Below, one piece after another: positions 1-6,943 of a stretch of DNA of 20,058 bases. A program made the position numbers and the translations under genes. The stretch covers positions 1 through 20,058 of the forward strand of contig CAMYJJ010000024.1 of NCBI GenBank assembly GCA_947258735.1, read 5' to 3'. The DNA comes from Thermodesulfovibrionia bacterium. GTDB lineage: Bacteria > Nitrospirota > Thermodesulfovibrionia > UBA6902. The notes below the pieces were generated by a model. The model was given only the letters and a program-made list of their open reading frames with translations. It did no database searches and was not told the DNA's origin. Positions within the stretch are counted from its first letter, which is position 1; the number at the start of each line of letters is the position of its first letter.

Positions 1-440
1 CCCAATTTAAAACCATCGTCTTCTGCAGACTGATCAGGTTGACCGACACAGGCGACGCCATAATGCCCTGAGGCACTCATCGGATCTCCTACAATTATCA
101 TTCCGTAAATAAGCATGCACTGGAGAATTGAAATGATAGTTGTCTCTTTCCCTCCTGTCGGATGGCCTCCGGTGGAAAATGCTGCTCCCACCTTGTTCTC
201 CATTTTTTTTCTTGTTCCCACAAACTCATCAAATACTTTTTTTAATTCCCATGCCATAATGCCAAAGTACACAGGGGAGCCCGCAATGATCCCGTCTGAA
301 TTGAGAAAATCTTCTTTTGTTACCTGATCTGTGTTTTTGAGAAGAGCTGAGGCACCGGCAGATTCAACTCCCCGGGCCACAAATTCAGCAAGTTTCTTCG
401 TGCTTCCGCCTTTTGAATAATAGAGGACTAATACCTGCAT
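1..440 (-). CDS. Flavodoxin-fold NAD(P)H/FMN oxidoreductase, WrbA-like (partial, 3' end outside window)
   Basis: The minus-strand frame opens at ATG 438-440 and stays open to base 1, giving about 146 residues with the C-terminus missing. It begins MQVLVLYYSKGGSTKKLA, a flavodoxin first strand and FMN-phosphate loop. It continues with GSPVYFGIMAWELKKVFDE, the second flavin-binding loop seen in WrbA and other flavodoxin-like quinone reductases, and then AAFSTGGHPTGGKETT. A strong Shine-Dalgarno sequence (gggagg) lies about 6 bases upstream, which fixes the start. The family binds FMN and passes electrons from NAD(P)H to quinones or partner proteins in the cytoplasm. Whether this one is a quinone reductase or a general flavodoxin cannot be told without the C-terminal half. 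It appears to have its own promoter and to be separate from the regulator downstream. Confidence 0.85.
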   Translation of the reverse strand, partial: MQVLVLYYSKGGSTKKLAEFVARGVESAGASALLKNTDQVTKEDFLNSDGIIAGSPVYFGIMAWELKKVFDEFVGTRKKMENKVGAAFSTGGHPTGGKETTIISILQCMLIYGMIIVGDPMSASGHYGVACVGQPDQSAEDDGFKL

Positions 441-471
441 CCTGAACCTCCCTAGTTTATTAATTACCATA

Positions 472-480
472 ATTATAGCA
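472..480 (-). promoter_or_regulatory. Extended -10 promoter of the flavodoxin-like gene
   Basis: Read on the minus strand the bases are TGCTATAAT, a perfect -10 hexamer with the TGn extension. It would start transcription about 25 bases before the ATG at 440. No good -35 hexamer sits 16-18 bases upstream, which an extended -10 can tolerate. Confidence 0.45.
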
Positions 481-703
481 GAGATGAAACTGTCACGATG
501 AAACAGGCTGTCCGACAAATTGACAACCGGCTTCCGTGTCATTATGAAGTTTATTGATTTAAGCTACAGCCTGTGTAGACCTGACATCTTATATAAATTT
601 AACAGACATCTCAGGGTGTTCATATATGTTGTTGTGTATGTCAGTCTAAAGGCGAATCCTTAAGATTCTTATGCGCGGGAACATATATTGTCTTTTCATT
701 TCT

Positions 704-2200
704 TCACTGTACATTGCTTCTGCTCCACATCTCCAGGTATTTTTTCGCTGTCCGGCGGTCCAGTCCTGTCCGCCTTGCAATTGCTTCATAGGTCCCATAT
801 TTGCCATGGATTATTTTGCAGTAACCGGACAGGAGCTCCTGCATATTTATCGAGCCCTTTCTCATTTTCTCCGCAAGATTCTCTGCTATATCAATGCTTG
901 CGCTGCTGTGGTCATCGACAGTATAGCTGTGATTCAATAATATCCGGCGGATGCACTGCTCCAGCTCTCTGACGTTACCGGGCCACTCATAATCAGCAGG
1001 CACCTGAGATTTCACGATGTCCCTCACTTTTTTTTCCAGATCTTCAGATGGTCTGCCGATGATCCTCTCAAGCGTCTGTTTCAGGAGGAAGTCGAGTTCT
1101 TCCGGGTCTTCCCGGATCCTCTGGCGAAGCGGGGGCACTGTTATGATATCGGAGCATAGCCGATAGTAAAAGTCGTCCCTGAAAATTTTTTCAGAACGTA
1201 ACTTATGGACGGCTTTATTGGTCGCGGCGATAACGCGCCCTGAAAAGCGGAGTGCCTCATGACTGCCGACCGGTGTGAATAACCGCTCCTGCAGCACCTG
1301 CAGCAGCTTTATCTGAAGCGGATCCGAGACCTCCCCGATCTCATCAAGAAAAATCGCCCCGTGAGGACTGCATCGTGAAAAGACCCCGTCATGGTCTGCG
1401 ACTGCTCCTGTAAAGGCTCCCTTCCTGTGGCCGAAGAGCTCGGATTCGATCAGCTGCTCCGGGTACTGAGAGAGATTAAGGGATACAAATGCCTGAGTAA
1501 AGCTCTCCTTGAAACATCCTTTCTTTCCGTTAAACGGGATGTAGCCGGACCGCCCAATGGCTGTTGCTGCAAGCCCTTTGCCGGCACCGGTCTCTCCAAG
1601 CAGGAGAGTTGAATAGTCTTCCATCCGATTCCACAGATAACGGGCATAGAGCCCTATGTCACGGGTGAATACATTGTTCCAGAGATTTAAGCGGAATTCT
1701 TTCATGCACGGACTTCGTCCGAGTATGCTCCTGTCTATAAAGTGGAACGCGCGTCTCATCTGAAACAGGACGGAAAAGTAATGGTACGCCTCGTCCCGGG
1801 AAAAGCCGCGGTCAATGATCATTCTTATTGCTTCATTGGCAAACGATACACTGCATGAGGTGTCCGCGGTTTTGATATGTTCGAGGATAAGGGTGTCGAA
1901 TGAATCGTAATACCGGTGATAGATATTAAACATAAAGGCGTTCTCGAGCAGTTCCCTGTCCAGCCCTGTAAATTCACGGATATCTCCCTTGTTGTCAGCT
2001 ATGAGTTTTTTAATCCTGGCGGAGACGGTCAGGATGACCTTCACGAGACGCTTTTCATATGGTAATGATGGATCAGTACCGGTCAGCTCAACATCCGCCC
2101 TGACCCTCTCGTCACTGAACGGGTTTGCAAAGATAGACCGCGAGACACGTCGGAGGAAATCCCTTTCTGACCCTGTGAGCTGTTTTTTTGCCATGTTCAT
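704..2200 (-). CDS. Sigma-54-dependent transcriptional activator (enhancer-binding AAA+ protein)
   Basis: This 498-residue protein has an N-terminal domain of about 185 residues that I do not recognise as a receiver, GAF or PAS domain. The AAA+ domain follows, with Walker A GETGAGKG (202-209), an intact sigma-54 contact loop GAFTGA (261-266), Walker B GAIFLDE (281-287), an arginine-finger segment FRDDFYYRL and sensor II WPGNVRELEQ. The C-terminus carries a helix-turn-helix (YEAIARRTGLDRRTAKKYL) of Fis type. Such proteins bind upstream sites and use ATP hydrolysis to open promoters held by sigma-54 RNA polymerase. Lacking a receiver domain, it probably senses a ligand or partner through the N-terminal domain. 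It is divergent from the VIT-VWA gene, whose upstream region has a -24/-12 promoter, so that gene is its likely target. No Shine-Dalgarno is visible at ATG 2200 or at the alternative ATG 2194. Confidence 0.93.
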   Translation of the reverse strand: MNMAKKQLTGSERDFLRRVSRSIFANPFSDERVRADVELTGTDPSLPYEKRLVKVILTVSARIKKLIADNKGDIREFTGLDRELLENAFMFNIYHRYYDSFDTLILEHIKTADTSCSVSFANEAIRMIIDRGFSRDEAYHYFSVLFQMRRAFHFIDRSILGRSPCMKEFRLNLWNNVFTRDIGLYARYLWNRMEDYSTLLLGETGAGKGLAATAIGRSGYIPFNGKKGCFKESFTQAFVSLNLSQYPEQLIESELFGHRKGAFTGAVADHDGVFSRCSPHGAIFLDEIGEVSDPLQIKLLQVLQERLFTPVGSHEALRFSGRVIAATNKAVHKLRSEKIFRDDFYYRLCSDIITVPPLRQRIREDPEELDFLLKQTLERIIGRPSEDLEKKVRDIVKSQVPADYEWPGNVRELEQCIRRILLNHSYTVDDHSSASIDIAENLAEKMRKGSINMQELLSGYCKIIHGKYGTYEAIARRTGLDRRTAKKYLEMWSRSNVQ

Positions 2201-2204
2201 TTAA

Positions 2205-2232
2205 TGTATATACGGTCTGCATAAATTGTCAA
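2205..2232 (-). promoter_or_regulatory. Sigma-70-type promoter of the sigma-54 activator gene
   Basis: On the minus strand TTGACA (2232-2227), a perfect -35, is followed after 16 bases by TATACA (2210-2205). The expected transcription start is about 2198, essentially on the ATG at 2200. This implies a leaderless mRNA and agrees with the absence of a ribosome binding site. Confidence 0.55.
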
Positions 2233-2260
2233 TAGATAAAATATGATGCTACCCCATTTA

Positions 2261-2275
2261 AGCTTAGCATAAGCT
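2261..2275. promoter_or_regulatory. Inverted repeat, candidate upstream activator site
   Basis: AGCTTA-gca-TAAGCT is a perfect 6-bp dyad with a 3-base spacer. Its centre lies about 77 bp upstream of the start expected from the -24/-12 promoter at 2319, a usual distance for an enhancer-binding protein site. It also lies upstream of the regulator's own promoter, so it could mediate autoregulation. The assignment rests on position and symmetry only. Confidence 0.4.
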
Positions 2276-2318
2276 GATAAACAAATTAAAACAATAAGTT
2301 ATGTGATCCAGTGCTGTC

Positions 2319-2333
2319 TGGCACAGATACTGC
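2319..2333 (+). promoter_or_regulatory. Sigma-54 (-24/-12) promoter of the VIT-VWA gene
   Basis: The bases TGGCACAGATACTGC match the sigma-54 consensus TGGCACN5TTGC with one change in the -12 element. The invariant GG and GC are exactly 10 bases apart. The predicted transcription start is near 2345, upstream of both candidate translation starts. A sigma-54 activator gene lies directly divergent. Confidence 0.7.
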
Positions 2334-2357
2334 TCAATAAGGTTTCAGATTCAGAAT

Positions 2358-2427
2358 AAAGGAGGTGATGATGAAGTTTCATCCAGTCGTAAACAGAAAA
2401 CCCGGAAAAAGGAAGGAGATTACAATG
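2358..2427 (+). promoter_or_regulatory. Two ribosome binding sites and start codons in frame ahead of the VIT-VWA protein
   Basis: AAAGGAGG (2358-2365) precedes ATGATG at 2368-2373. A second site, GGAAGGAG (2411-2418), precedes ATG 2425. Both are in the same frame, 18 codons apart counting from ATG 2371. The second start gives a signal peptide of normal length. The first adds a Lys/Arg-rich stretch in front of it. Either the upstream codons are a translated leader or the protein has a long n-region. Confidence 0.5.
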
Positions 2428-4533
2428 AAAATAAGAAAATTATTATACCAGGAATTCAGGACACAGGTGCTGCCTCTCGTAATTGCGTTTATGCTTTTGA
2501 TGATAGCAGTTGCTGCGGGAAGTGCGAATGCTGCCGGACTGCTCGTCGCTGACGGGGGGTTCGGGGGCGTACTTGAGATTAAAGAACATGATGTTCAGGT
2601 CACGGTAAATAACGGTGTAGCAGTAACGCAGGTCACCCAGGTATTCAAGAATACGGAGGAGCGGCAGGTAGAGGCGCTCTATACGTTCCCTGTACCAAAG
2701 GGGGCTTCCGTCGCAAATTTCAGCATGTGGATCAACGGTAAGGAAGTAGTCGGTGAGGTCCTTGAAAAGAAACGGGCGCGTGAAATCTACAACAGTTATA
2801 AGAGAAAGAGAAGGGATCCCGGATTGCTGGAACAGGTCGATTACAAGACCTTTGAAATGAGGATCTATCCCATTAACGCACAGGCAGAGCAGAAGGTGCA
2901 GATCAGTTATTACCAGGAGCTCGCAGTTGACCACGACAGGGCAGCGTATATCTACCCTCTTGCAACGGTCACACGGAAAGACATTGATGCGCGTACCACG
3001 GGCAGGTTCAGCATAAACATGGAAGTGAAGTCGGCGGTGCCGATTGTGGAGATTGAGAGTCCGAGTCACGGAGATGCGTTTGCAATCGCTGAACATACTG
3101 ATTCCCACATAACCGCAAGTCTTGAGACTAAAGAAGGAAGTCTCGCATCAGATGTGGTTGTTAGTTACACATTATCCCGCCCAAAGACAGGGATCGACCT
3201 GATTACATCGCGGCAGGCGGGTGAGGACGGTTATTTCTTAATGACGATAACCGCGGGGGAGGAACTGGCAGTTCTTGATGAAGGTATGGACTATGTATTC
3301 GTAATGGACATATCCGGCAGTATGGCTAATGACGGGAAACTTGCGGTCTCCAGAAACTCTGTTGAGGCCTTTATCAACGAGCTGGGCGGTGATGACAGGT
3401 TTGAGGTCATGACCTTTAATGTACAGCCAGATACTCTTTTTGACGAATTAAGACCGGCAACTGAAGAGATGAAGACACGTGCAGGAGATTACATGAGGTC
3501 ACAGCAGGCCAGGGGCGGCACAAACCTTGTGCCGGCAATGTCAACTGCCTACAAATACGGCGACCCTGACAGAAGTCTCAATGTTGTCGTGCTCAGTGAC
3601 GGTATGACTGAACAGAGGGAGCGGCAGGTTCTTATGCAGCAGATTACATCAAGGCCCGGGAACTCTAGAGTTTTCTGTATCGGCATCGGGAATGAAGTCA
3701 ACCGTCAGTTACTGGAGCAGATGGCGGAAGACTCGGGCGGGCTCGCGGCGTTCATTTCCAGGGGAGACAACTTTAAGATTCAGGCACAAGGATTCCGAAG
3801 GAAGCTGATGCGTCCTGCTGCAACAGATATACAGATTGATTACGGGAAGCTCAGTGTTTATGATGTGGAGCCGGCAGCACTGCCGAACCTGTACCACGGT
3901 TCGCCGATAAAAATTTACGGCAGGTACAAGGGACAGAGCGAGACTTCCGTGAGGCTCCACGGCAATGTCCTCGGCCGTGAGATTACGCAGACCGCTTCTC
4001 TCGCTTTCCCACAAACAGACCCTGAGAATCCAGAGATTGAGCGCATGTGGGCATGGAAGCGCGTTGATCAATTACTGAAAGCAGCCGACCGCAGCGGTGC
4101 CCGTGGTCAGGTGGTTGATGAAATAGTCCGGCTGGGAGAGGGCTATTCAATAGTGACGGAATACACGTCATTCCTCGTACTTGAAAATGACAATGAGTAT
4201 AAACGCTGGAAAATAGACCGCAGGAACGACCGGAGGCTAGGTCGTGACCGTGAGGCGCAGGCAAAGCGGATGGAGCGGCTCGAAGCGATCAGGAACCGTG
4301 CGATTTCAGATATCGGCCCGCAGACTTCAGTAAAAGAAACAGCGGTCCGGAAAAAACAGGCCTCCCAAGAAGTAGTATCCGTTCCCAATACTTCAATACC
4401 TCAGACGCTGCCATCACGGCCGGACAGGCAGAGCTGGGACTTTGATCTCGGCAGTGGTTCAGGCCCTGTCGGTCCTCTGTTTCTTGCAGCTGCATACTGG
4501 CTGCGGAAGCGGAAGAGGAAAATAAAAAAGTAA
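2425..4533 (+). CDS. Secreted VIT and VWA domain protein with a GlyGly-CTERM-like sorting tail
   Basis: From ATG 2425 the product has 702 residues. A Sec signal peptide (1-36, Arg/Lys-rich then hydrophobic, ending SANA) leads into a VIT domain (about 45-180). A von Willebrand A domain (about 288-460) follows with a complete metal-ion-dependent adhesion site: D295-x-S297-x-S299, T366 and D392. After a basic, probably helical linker (about 595-665) the C-terminus reads GSGSGPVGPLFLAAAYW and then RKRKRKIKK. This is a Gly/Ser motif, a short hydrophobic segment and a basic cluster, the three parts of a GlyGly-CTERM signal. Proteins with VIT+VWA and a sorting tail are known, for example the marine proteobacterial LPXTG sortase targets. 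There is no LPXTG here, but a rhombosortase-like gene follows. An extracellular binding or scaffold role is inferred. An alternative start at 2371 adds 18 residues; 2425 is preferred for its normal signal peptide. Confidence 0.88.
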   Translation: MKIRKLLYQEFRTQVLPLVIAFMLLMIAVAAGSANAAGLLVADGGFGGVLEIKEHDVQVTVNNGVAVTQVTQVFKNTEERQVEALYTFPVPKGASVANFSMWINGKEVVGEVLEKKRAREIYNSYKRKRRDPGLLEQVDYKTFEMRIYPINAQAEQKVQISYYQELAVDHDRAAYIYPLATVTRKDIDARTTGRFSINMEVKSAVPIVEIESPSHGDAFAIAEHTDSHITASLETKEGSLASDVVVSYTLSRPKTGIDLITSRQAGEDGYFLMTITAGEELAVLDEGMDYVFVMDISGSMANDGKLAVSRNSVEAFINELGGDDRFEVMTFNVQPDTLFDELRPATEEMKTRAGDYMRSQQARGGTNLVPAMSTAYKYGDPDRSLNVVVLSDGMTEQRERQVLMQQITSRPGNSRVFCIGIGNEVNRQLLEQMAEDSGGLAAFISRGDNFKIQAQGFRRKLMRPAATDIQIDYGKLSVYDVEPAALPNLYHGSPIKIYGRYKGQSETSVRLHGNVLGREITQTASLAFPQTDPENPEIERMWAWKRVDQLLKAADRSGARGQVVDEIVRLGEGYSIVTEYTSFLVLENDNEYKRWKIDRRNDRRLGRDREAQAKRMERLEAIRNRAISDIGPQTSVKETAVRKKQASQEVVSVPNTSIPQTLPSRPDRQSWDFDLGSGSGPVGPLFLAAAYWLRKRKRKIKK

Positions 4534-4547
4534 TAAACTTAATTCAA

Positions 4548-4572
4548 ACCCTCCCCCAGGCAGGGGGAGGGT
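4548..4572 (+). repeat. C/G-rich hairpin between the VIT-VWA gene and the rhombosortase gene
   Basis: ACCCTCCCCC-aggca-GGGGGAGGGT forms a perfect 10-bp stem with a 5-base loop. No T-run follows, so it is not a clear terminator. It could stabilise the upstream mRNA end or reduce read-through into the protease gene. A similar C/G-rich hairpin lies at 8851-8876, so it may instead be a dispersed element. Confidence 0.65.
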
Positions 4573-4598
4573 ACTCTATCACGTTAAAAGGGAGTGCC

Positions 4599-5261
4599 AT
4601 GAATACACAGACTTTATATAGACCCAGCAAGACAGATGTCATGAGCGGGGTACTCCGAAACAAAGGGCTGTCTATTGATGTCATCATTATTGCTGCATTA
4701 ATACTGGTTGCAAATACTCATCTTGTAACAGGCAATTTAAGTGCGTCGCTTGTCTTTTTCCCCTCTGCGGTTGAGTCCGGTCAATGGTGGAGGTTAATTA
4801 CGTATCCTTTTGTACATGTAACATGGTACCACCTGCTTCTTGACGCAGGCGCGTTTTTTCTGCTCTATAAAGAGCTCTTACATAACAGGATTGCACAAAG
4901 GGTTTTCTATGTCGTTGTCTCCGGTGCATTTAGTCTCGCTGCAGCTGTGGTATCTTCGCCCATCATTGATAAACTGGGGTTGTGCGGGTTGTCCGGGATT
5001 GCCCACGGACTCATGGCTGTCTCTGCCCTGCAGATGATGCAGGAGAAACAGAATTTCAGAACCGGTCTCTTTTGTTTTCTCCTGGTAGTTTCTAAAAGTA
5101 TCCATGAATCCCTTACCGGAGAGGTCCTTTTTTCATTTCTGCATTTCGGGCTTTACGGCACACCCCTGGCAGCGTGCCACGGAGGAGGTGTGCTCGGTGG
5201 AATATTAGCGTATTATATTGGATCTAAGATGAACATATCACACAAACAATCGGAAGGATAA
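4599..5261 (+). CDS. Rhomboid-family intramembrane serine protease, rhombosortase-like
   Basis: This 220-residue membrane protein has about six hydrophobic segments. The rhomboid catalytic dyad is visible as Ser132 in CGLSGIAHG and His194 in AACHGGGVLGG. The second helix carries WWRLITYPFVHVTWYH, with the paired histidines typical of the fold. GLSG followed by HG, a short N-terminus and the segment SKSIHESLTG match the rhombosortase branch, which cleaves GlyGly-CTERM tails, better than GlpG-type rhomboids. The branch call is from memory of the family pattern. The preceding gene encodes a protein with a matching tail, a one-target/one-protease arrangement. It sits in the inner membrane with the active site near the periplasmic side. 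A weak Shine-Dalgarno (aaaggga) precedes the ATG. Confidence 0.82.
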   Translation: MNTQTLYRPSKTDVMSGVLRNKGLSIDVIIIAALILVANTHLVTGNLSASLVFFPSAVESGQWWRLITYPFVHVTWYHLLLDAGAFFLLYKELLHNRIAQRVFYVVVSGAFSLAAAVVSSPIIDKLGLCGLSGIAHGLMAVSALQMMQEKQNFRTGLFCFLLVVSKSIHESLTGEVLFSFLHFGLYGTPLAACHGGGVLGGILAYYIGSKMNISHKQSEG

Positions 5262-5265
5262 CATA

Positions 5266-5895
5266 ATGAATAATAACGAGAGAACCATAATACAAAGGGG
5301 ATTGATTCCTCTCTGGTTAATTGTGTTCTGTGCCTTTCTTATTTGGTCTGGAATCAAACCTCATGATTATTTCACATGGTTTCTGGAAGTTGCTCCAGCA
5401 TTGATTGGTTTAGTAATCCTTGGAACCACATATAAAAAGTTCCGGTTTACAGATATGGCTTACTGGCTCATGTTGATTCATGCCATTGTTCTTATGATAG
5501 GAGGACATTATACATATGCTAAGGTCCCACTGTTTGACTGGTTAAAAGATGCATATGATCTCAGTCGAAATCATTATGATAAAGTAGGGCACTTTGCCCA
5601 GGGCTTTATACCTGCTATCATTGCGCGAGAAATTCTCATAAGAAAGTCTCCTCTGAATCGAGGCAAGTGGCTTTTTTCCATTGTAGTGAGTATTTGTTTA
5701 GCAATGAGCGCCTTCTATGAGTTCATCGAATGGTGGGTAGCTGTTGCTACAGGCACTGCAGCCGAGGCATTTCTTGGTACTCAGGGGTATATGTGGGATA
5801 CACAGTCAGATATGTTCCTTGCGTTTCTCGGTGCGATTATAGCACTTGTTTTGCTTGGTAAGATTCATGATAAATCGCTCCTAAGGAGGCAATGA
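5266..5895 (+). CDS. DUF2238 / YjdF-like integral membrane protein
   Basis: This 209-residue protein has about five to six membrane segments. It carries the conserved stretches of the DUF2238 (YjdF) family: GGHYTYAKVPLFDWLKD, RNHYDKVGHFAQGF, FYEFIEWW and GTQGYMWDTQSDM. The His, Asp and Glu residues in these motifs are well kept, suggesting metal or polar-group chemistry in the membrane, but the family's function is not established. It starts only 4 bases after the rhombosortase-like gene and ends 7 bases before the lipase-like gene, so the three are almost certainly co-transcribed. Base composition is more AT-rich than in the VIT-VWA gene. Confidence 0.88.
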   Translation: MNNNERTIIQRGLIPLWLIVFCAFLIWSGIKPHDYFTWFLEVAPALIGLVILGTTYKKFRFTDMAYWLMLIHAIVLMIGGHYTYAKVPLFDWLKDAYDLSRNHYDKVGHFAQGFIPAIIAREILIRKSPLNRGKWLFSIVVSICLAMSAFYEFIEWWVAVATGTAAEAFLGTQGYMWDTQSDMFLAFLGAIIALVLLGKIHDKSLLRRQ

Positions 5896-5902
5896 CGAAA
5901 CA

Positions 5903-6625
5903 ATGTATAAACTTATATTCGTACTGGTGATGTTGTTTTTTTCTTATATTGCGTTGCAAATAGTACATGCCAGCGACGAATCTAAGGAATGTGTGATTAT
6001 CTTGCACGGAATGGGACGCACATGTTCCTCGATGAACAAGATTGCAACGGTTTTGAAAGACGAGGGATACATTGTATGGAATGAAACATACCCTTCTACA
6101 AAACAAGCAATTGAGGACGTATCAATTAATCACATCAATCAGGGGCTAGACTACTGCAAGGGGAAAAGTGCATCAAAAACTCACTTTGTGACTCACTCTC
6201 TTGGCGGTATTTTAGTCCGCTACTATTTCCAGGCAAATACAATAATTAATCTCGGTACTATTGTTATGCTTAGTCCCCCGAATAAAGGCAGTGAGGTTGC
6301 TGACTACTTGAAAGATACAAAGCTTTACCAGTGGATCACTGGCCCTGCTGGTCAGCAACTTGGAACTAACAGCAATAGCCTGCCAAACAGACTGGAAGCA
6401 ATAGATGCAACAATTGGAGTAATAACCGGGGAAAAAACAAGTGACCCATGGTTCTCACCTCTCATCCCGGGGAAAGATGACGGCAAGGTATCTGTTGAGC
6501 ATGCGAAACTGGATGAAATGTCTGATTTCCTGGTTGTAGAAAGTGGTCATACCTCTATAATGAGAAACAGGTTAGTCATAAACCAAATCAAATATTTCCT
6601 GAAAAATGGAGCGTTTAATAAATAA
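5903..6625 (+). CDS. Secreted alpha/beta hydrolase, lipase-like
   Basis: The 240-residue product has a signal peptide (about 1-23, ending VHA). An alpha/beta-hydrolase domain follows with the oxyanion HGMGRT (35-40), the nucleophile elbow THSLGG (Ser99, where the first Gly of GxSxG is Thr), an acid in GKDDGKVSVE (Asp192 or Asp193) and His216 in SGHTS. The arrangement resembles bacterial triacylglycerol lipases and PGAP1-like esterases. It is predicted to act on lipids or esters in the periplasm or outside the cell. The gene starts 7 bases after the previous stop; its Shine-Dalgarno (aaggagg) sits 13 bases upstream, farther than normal, so coupling is likely. It is the last gene of the run that follows the sorting-tail protein. 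Confidence 0.85.
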   Translation: MYKLIFVLVMLFFSYIALQIVHASDESKECVIILHGMGRTCSSMNKIATVLKDEGYIVWNETYPSTKQAIEDVSINHINQGLDYCKGKSASKTHFVTHSLGGILVRYYFQANTIINLGTIVMLSPPNKGSEVADYLKDTKLYQWITGPAGQQLGTNSNSLPNRLEAIDATIGVITGEKTSDPWFSPLIPGKDDGKVSVEHAKLDEMSDFLVVESGHTSIMRNRLVINQIKYFLKNGAFNK

Positions 6626-6943
6626 AACTTACCCATAATCCCTCCCAAATCATAGACAGCAGTTCTTAATTGTGCTCAAGCAATATGATTGCTGATTCGC
6701 GGTACAATTCTGCGATATGTGAGTACATTTGAGACGCTCAAATCCCCTGAATAATATGGGTTATTAAGCATTCATGTCTGTTTCAAACAACTAAAGGATC
6801 GAATTATGAATTACGGATGTTAAGCCTTCAGCATTTAGCGATCCGCTTTTAGCCCGTGTAAAGATAATTATCAAAGTTGAACTTCGATATATCAGAAGTT
6901 GATTTTCAGGTAAGAACATGATAATTAGACATTAAGGCGAAGT
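6626..6943. other. Intergenic stretch without a recognisable gene
   Basis: I see no supported coding frame here. It contains a 17-bp dyad at 6727-6743, annotated separately, and a weaker 6-bp inverted repeat AACTTC/GAAGTT at 6880-6900 shortly before the next gene. No clear terminator for the lipase-like gene is visible. Confidence 0.5.
6727..6743. promoter_or_regulatory. Perfect 17-bp dyad, operator-like
   Basis: ATTTGAG-acg-CTCAAAT is a perfect 7-bp inverted repeat with a 3-base spacer. It has no T-tract, and its symmetry and size fit a dimeric repressor site. It lies about 200 bp upstream of the membrane protein at 6944. No function can be assigned. Confidence 0.35.

Noticed and set aside
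2443..3108. Minus-strand 221-codon open frame
   Set aside because: It lies wholly inside the VIT-VWA gene on the opposite strand and its translation has no recognisable domain.
4440..4533. LPXTG or PEP-CTERM sorting signal on the VIT-VWA protein
   Set aside because: Neither an LPxTG nor a PEP motif is present, and no sortase or exosortase gene is seen; the Gly/Ser-hydrophobic-basic tail and the rhomboid neighbour fit GlyGly-CTERM better.
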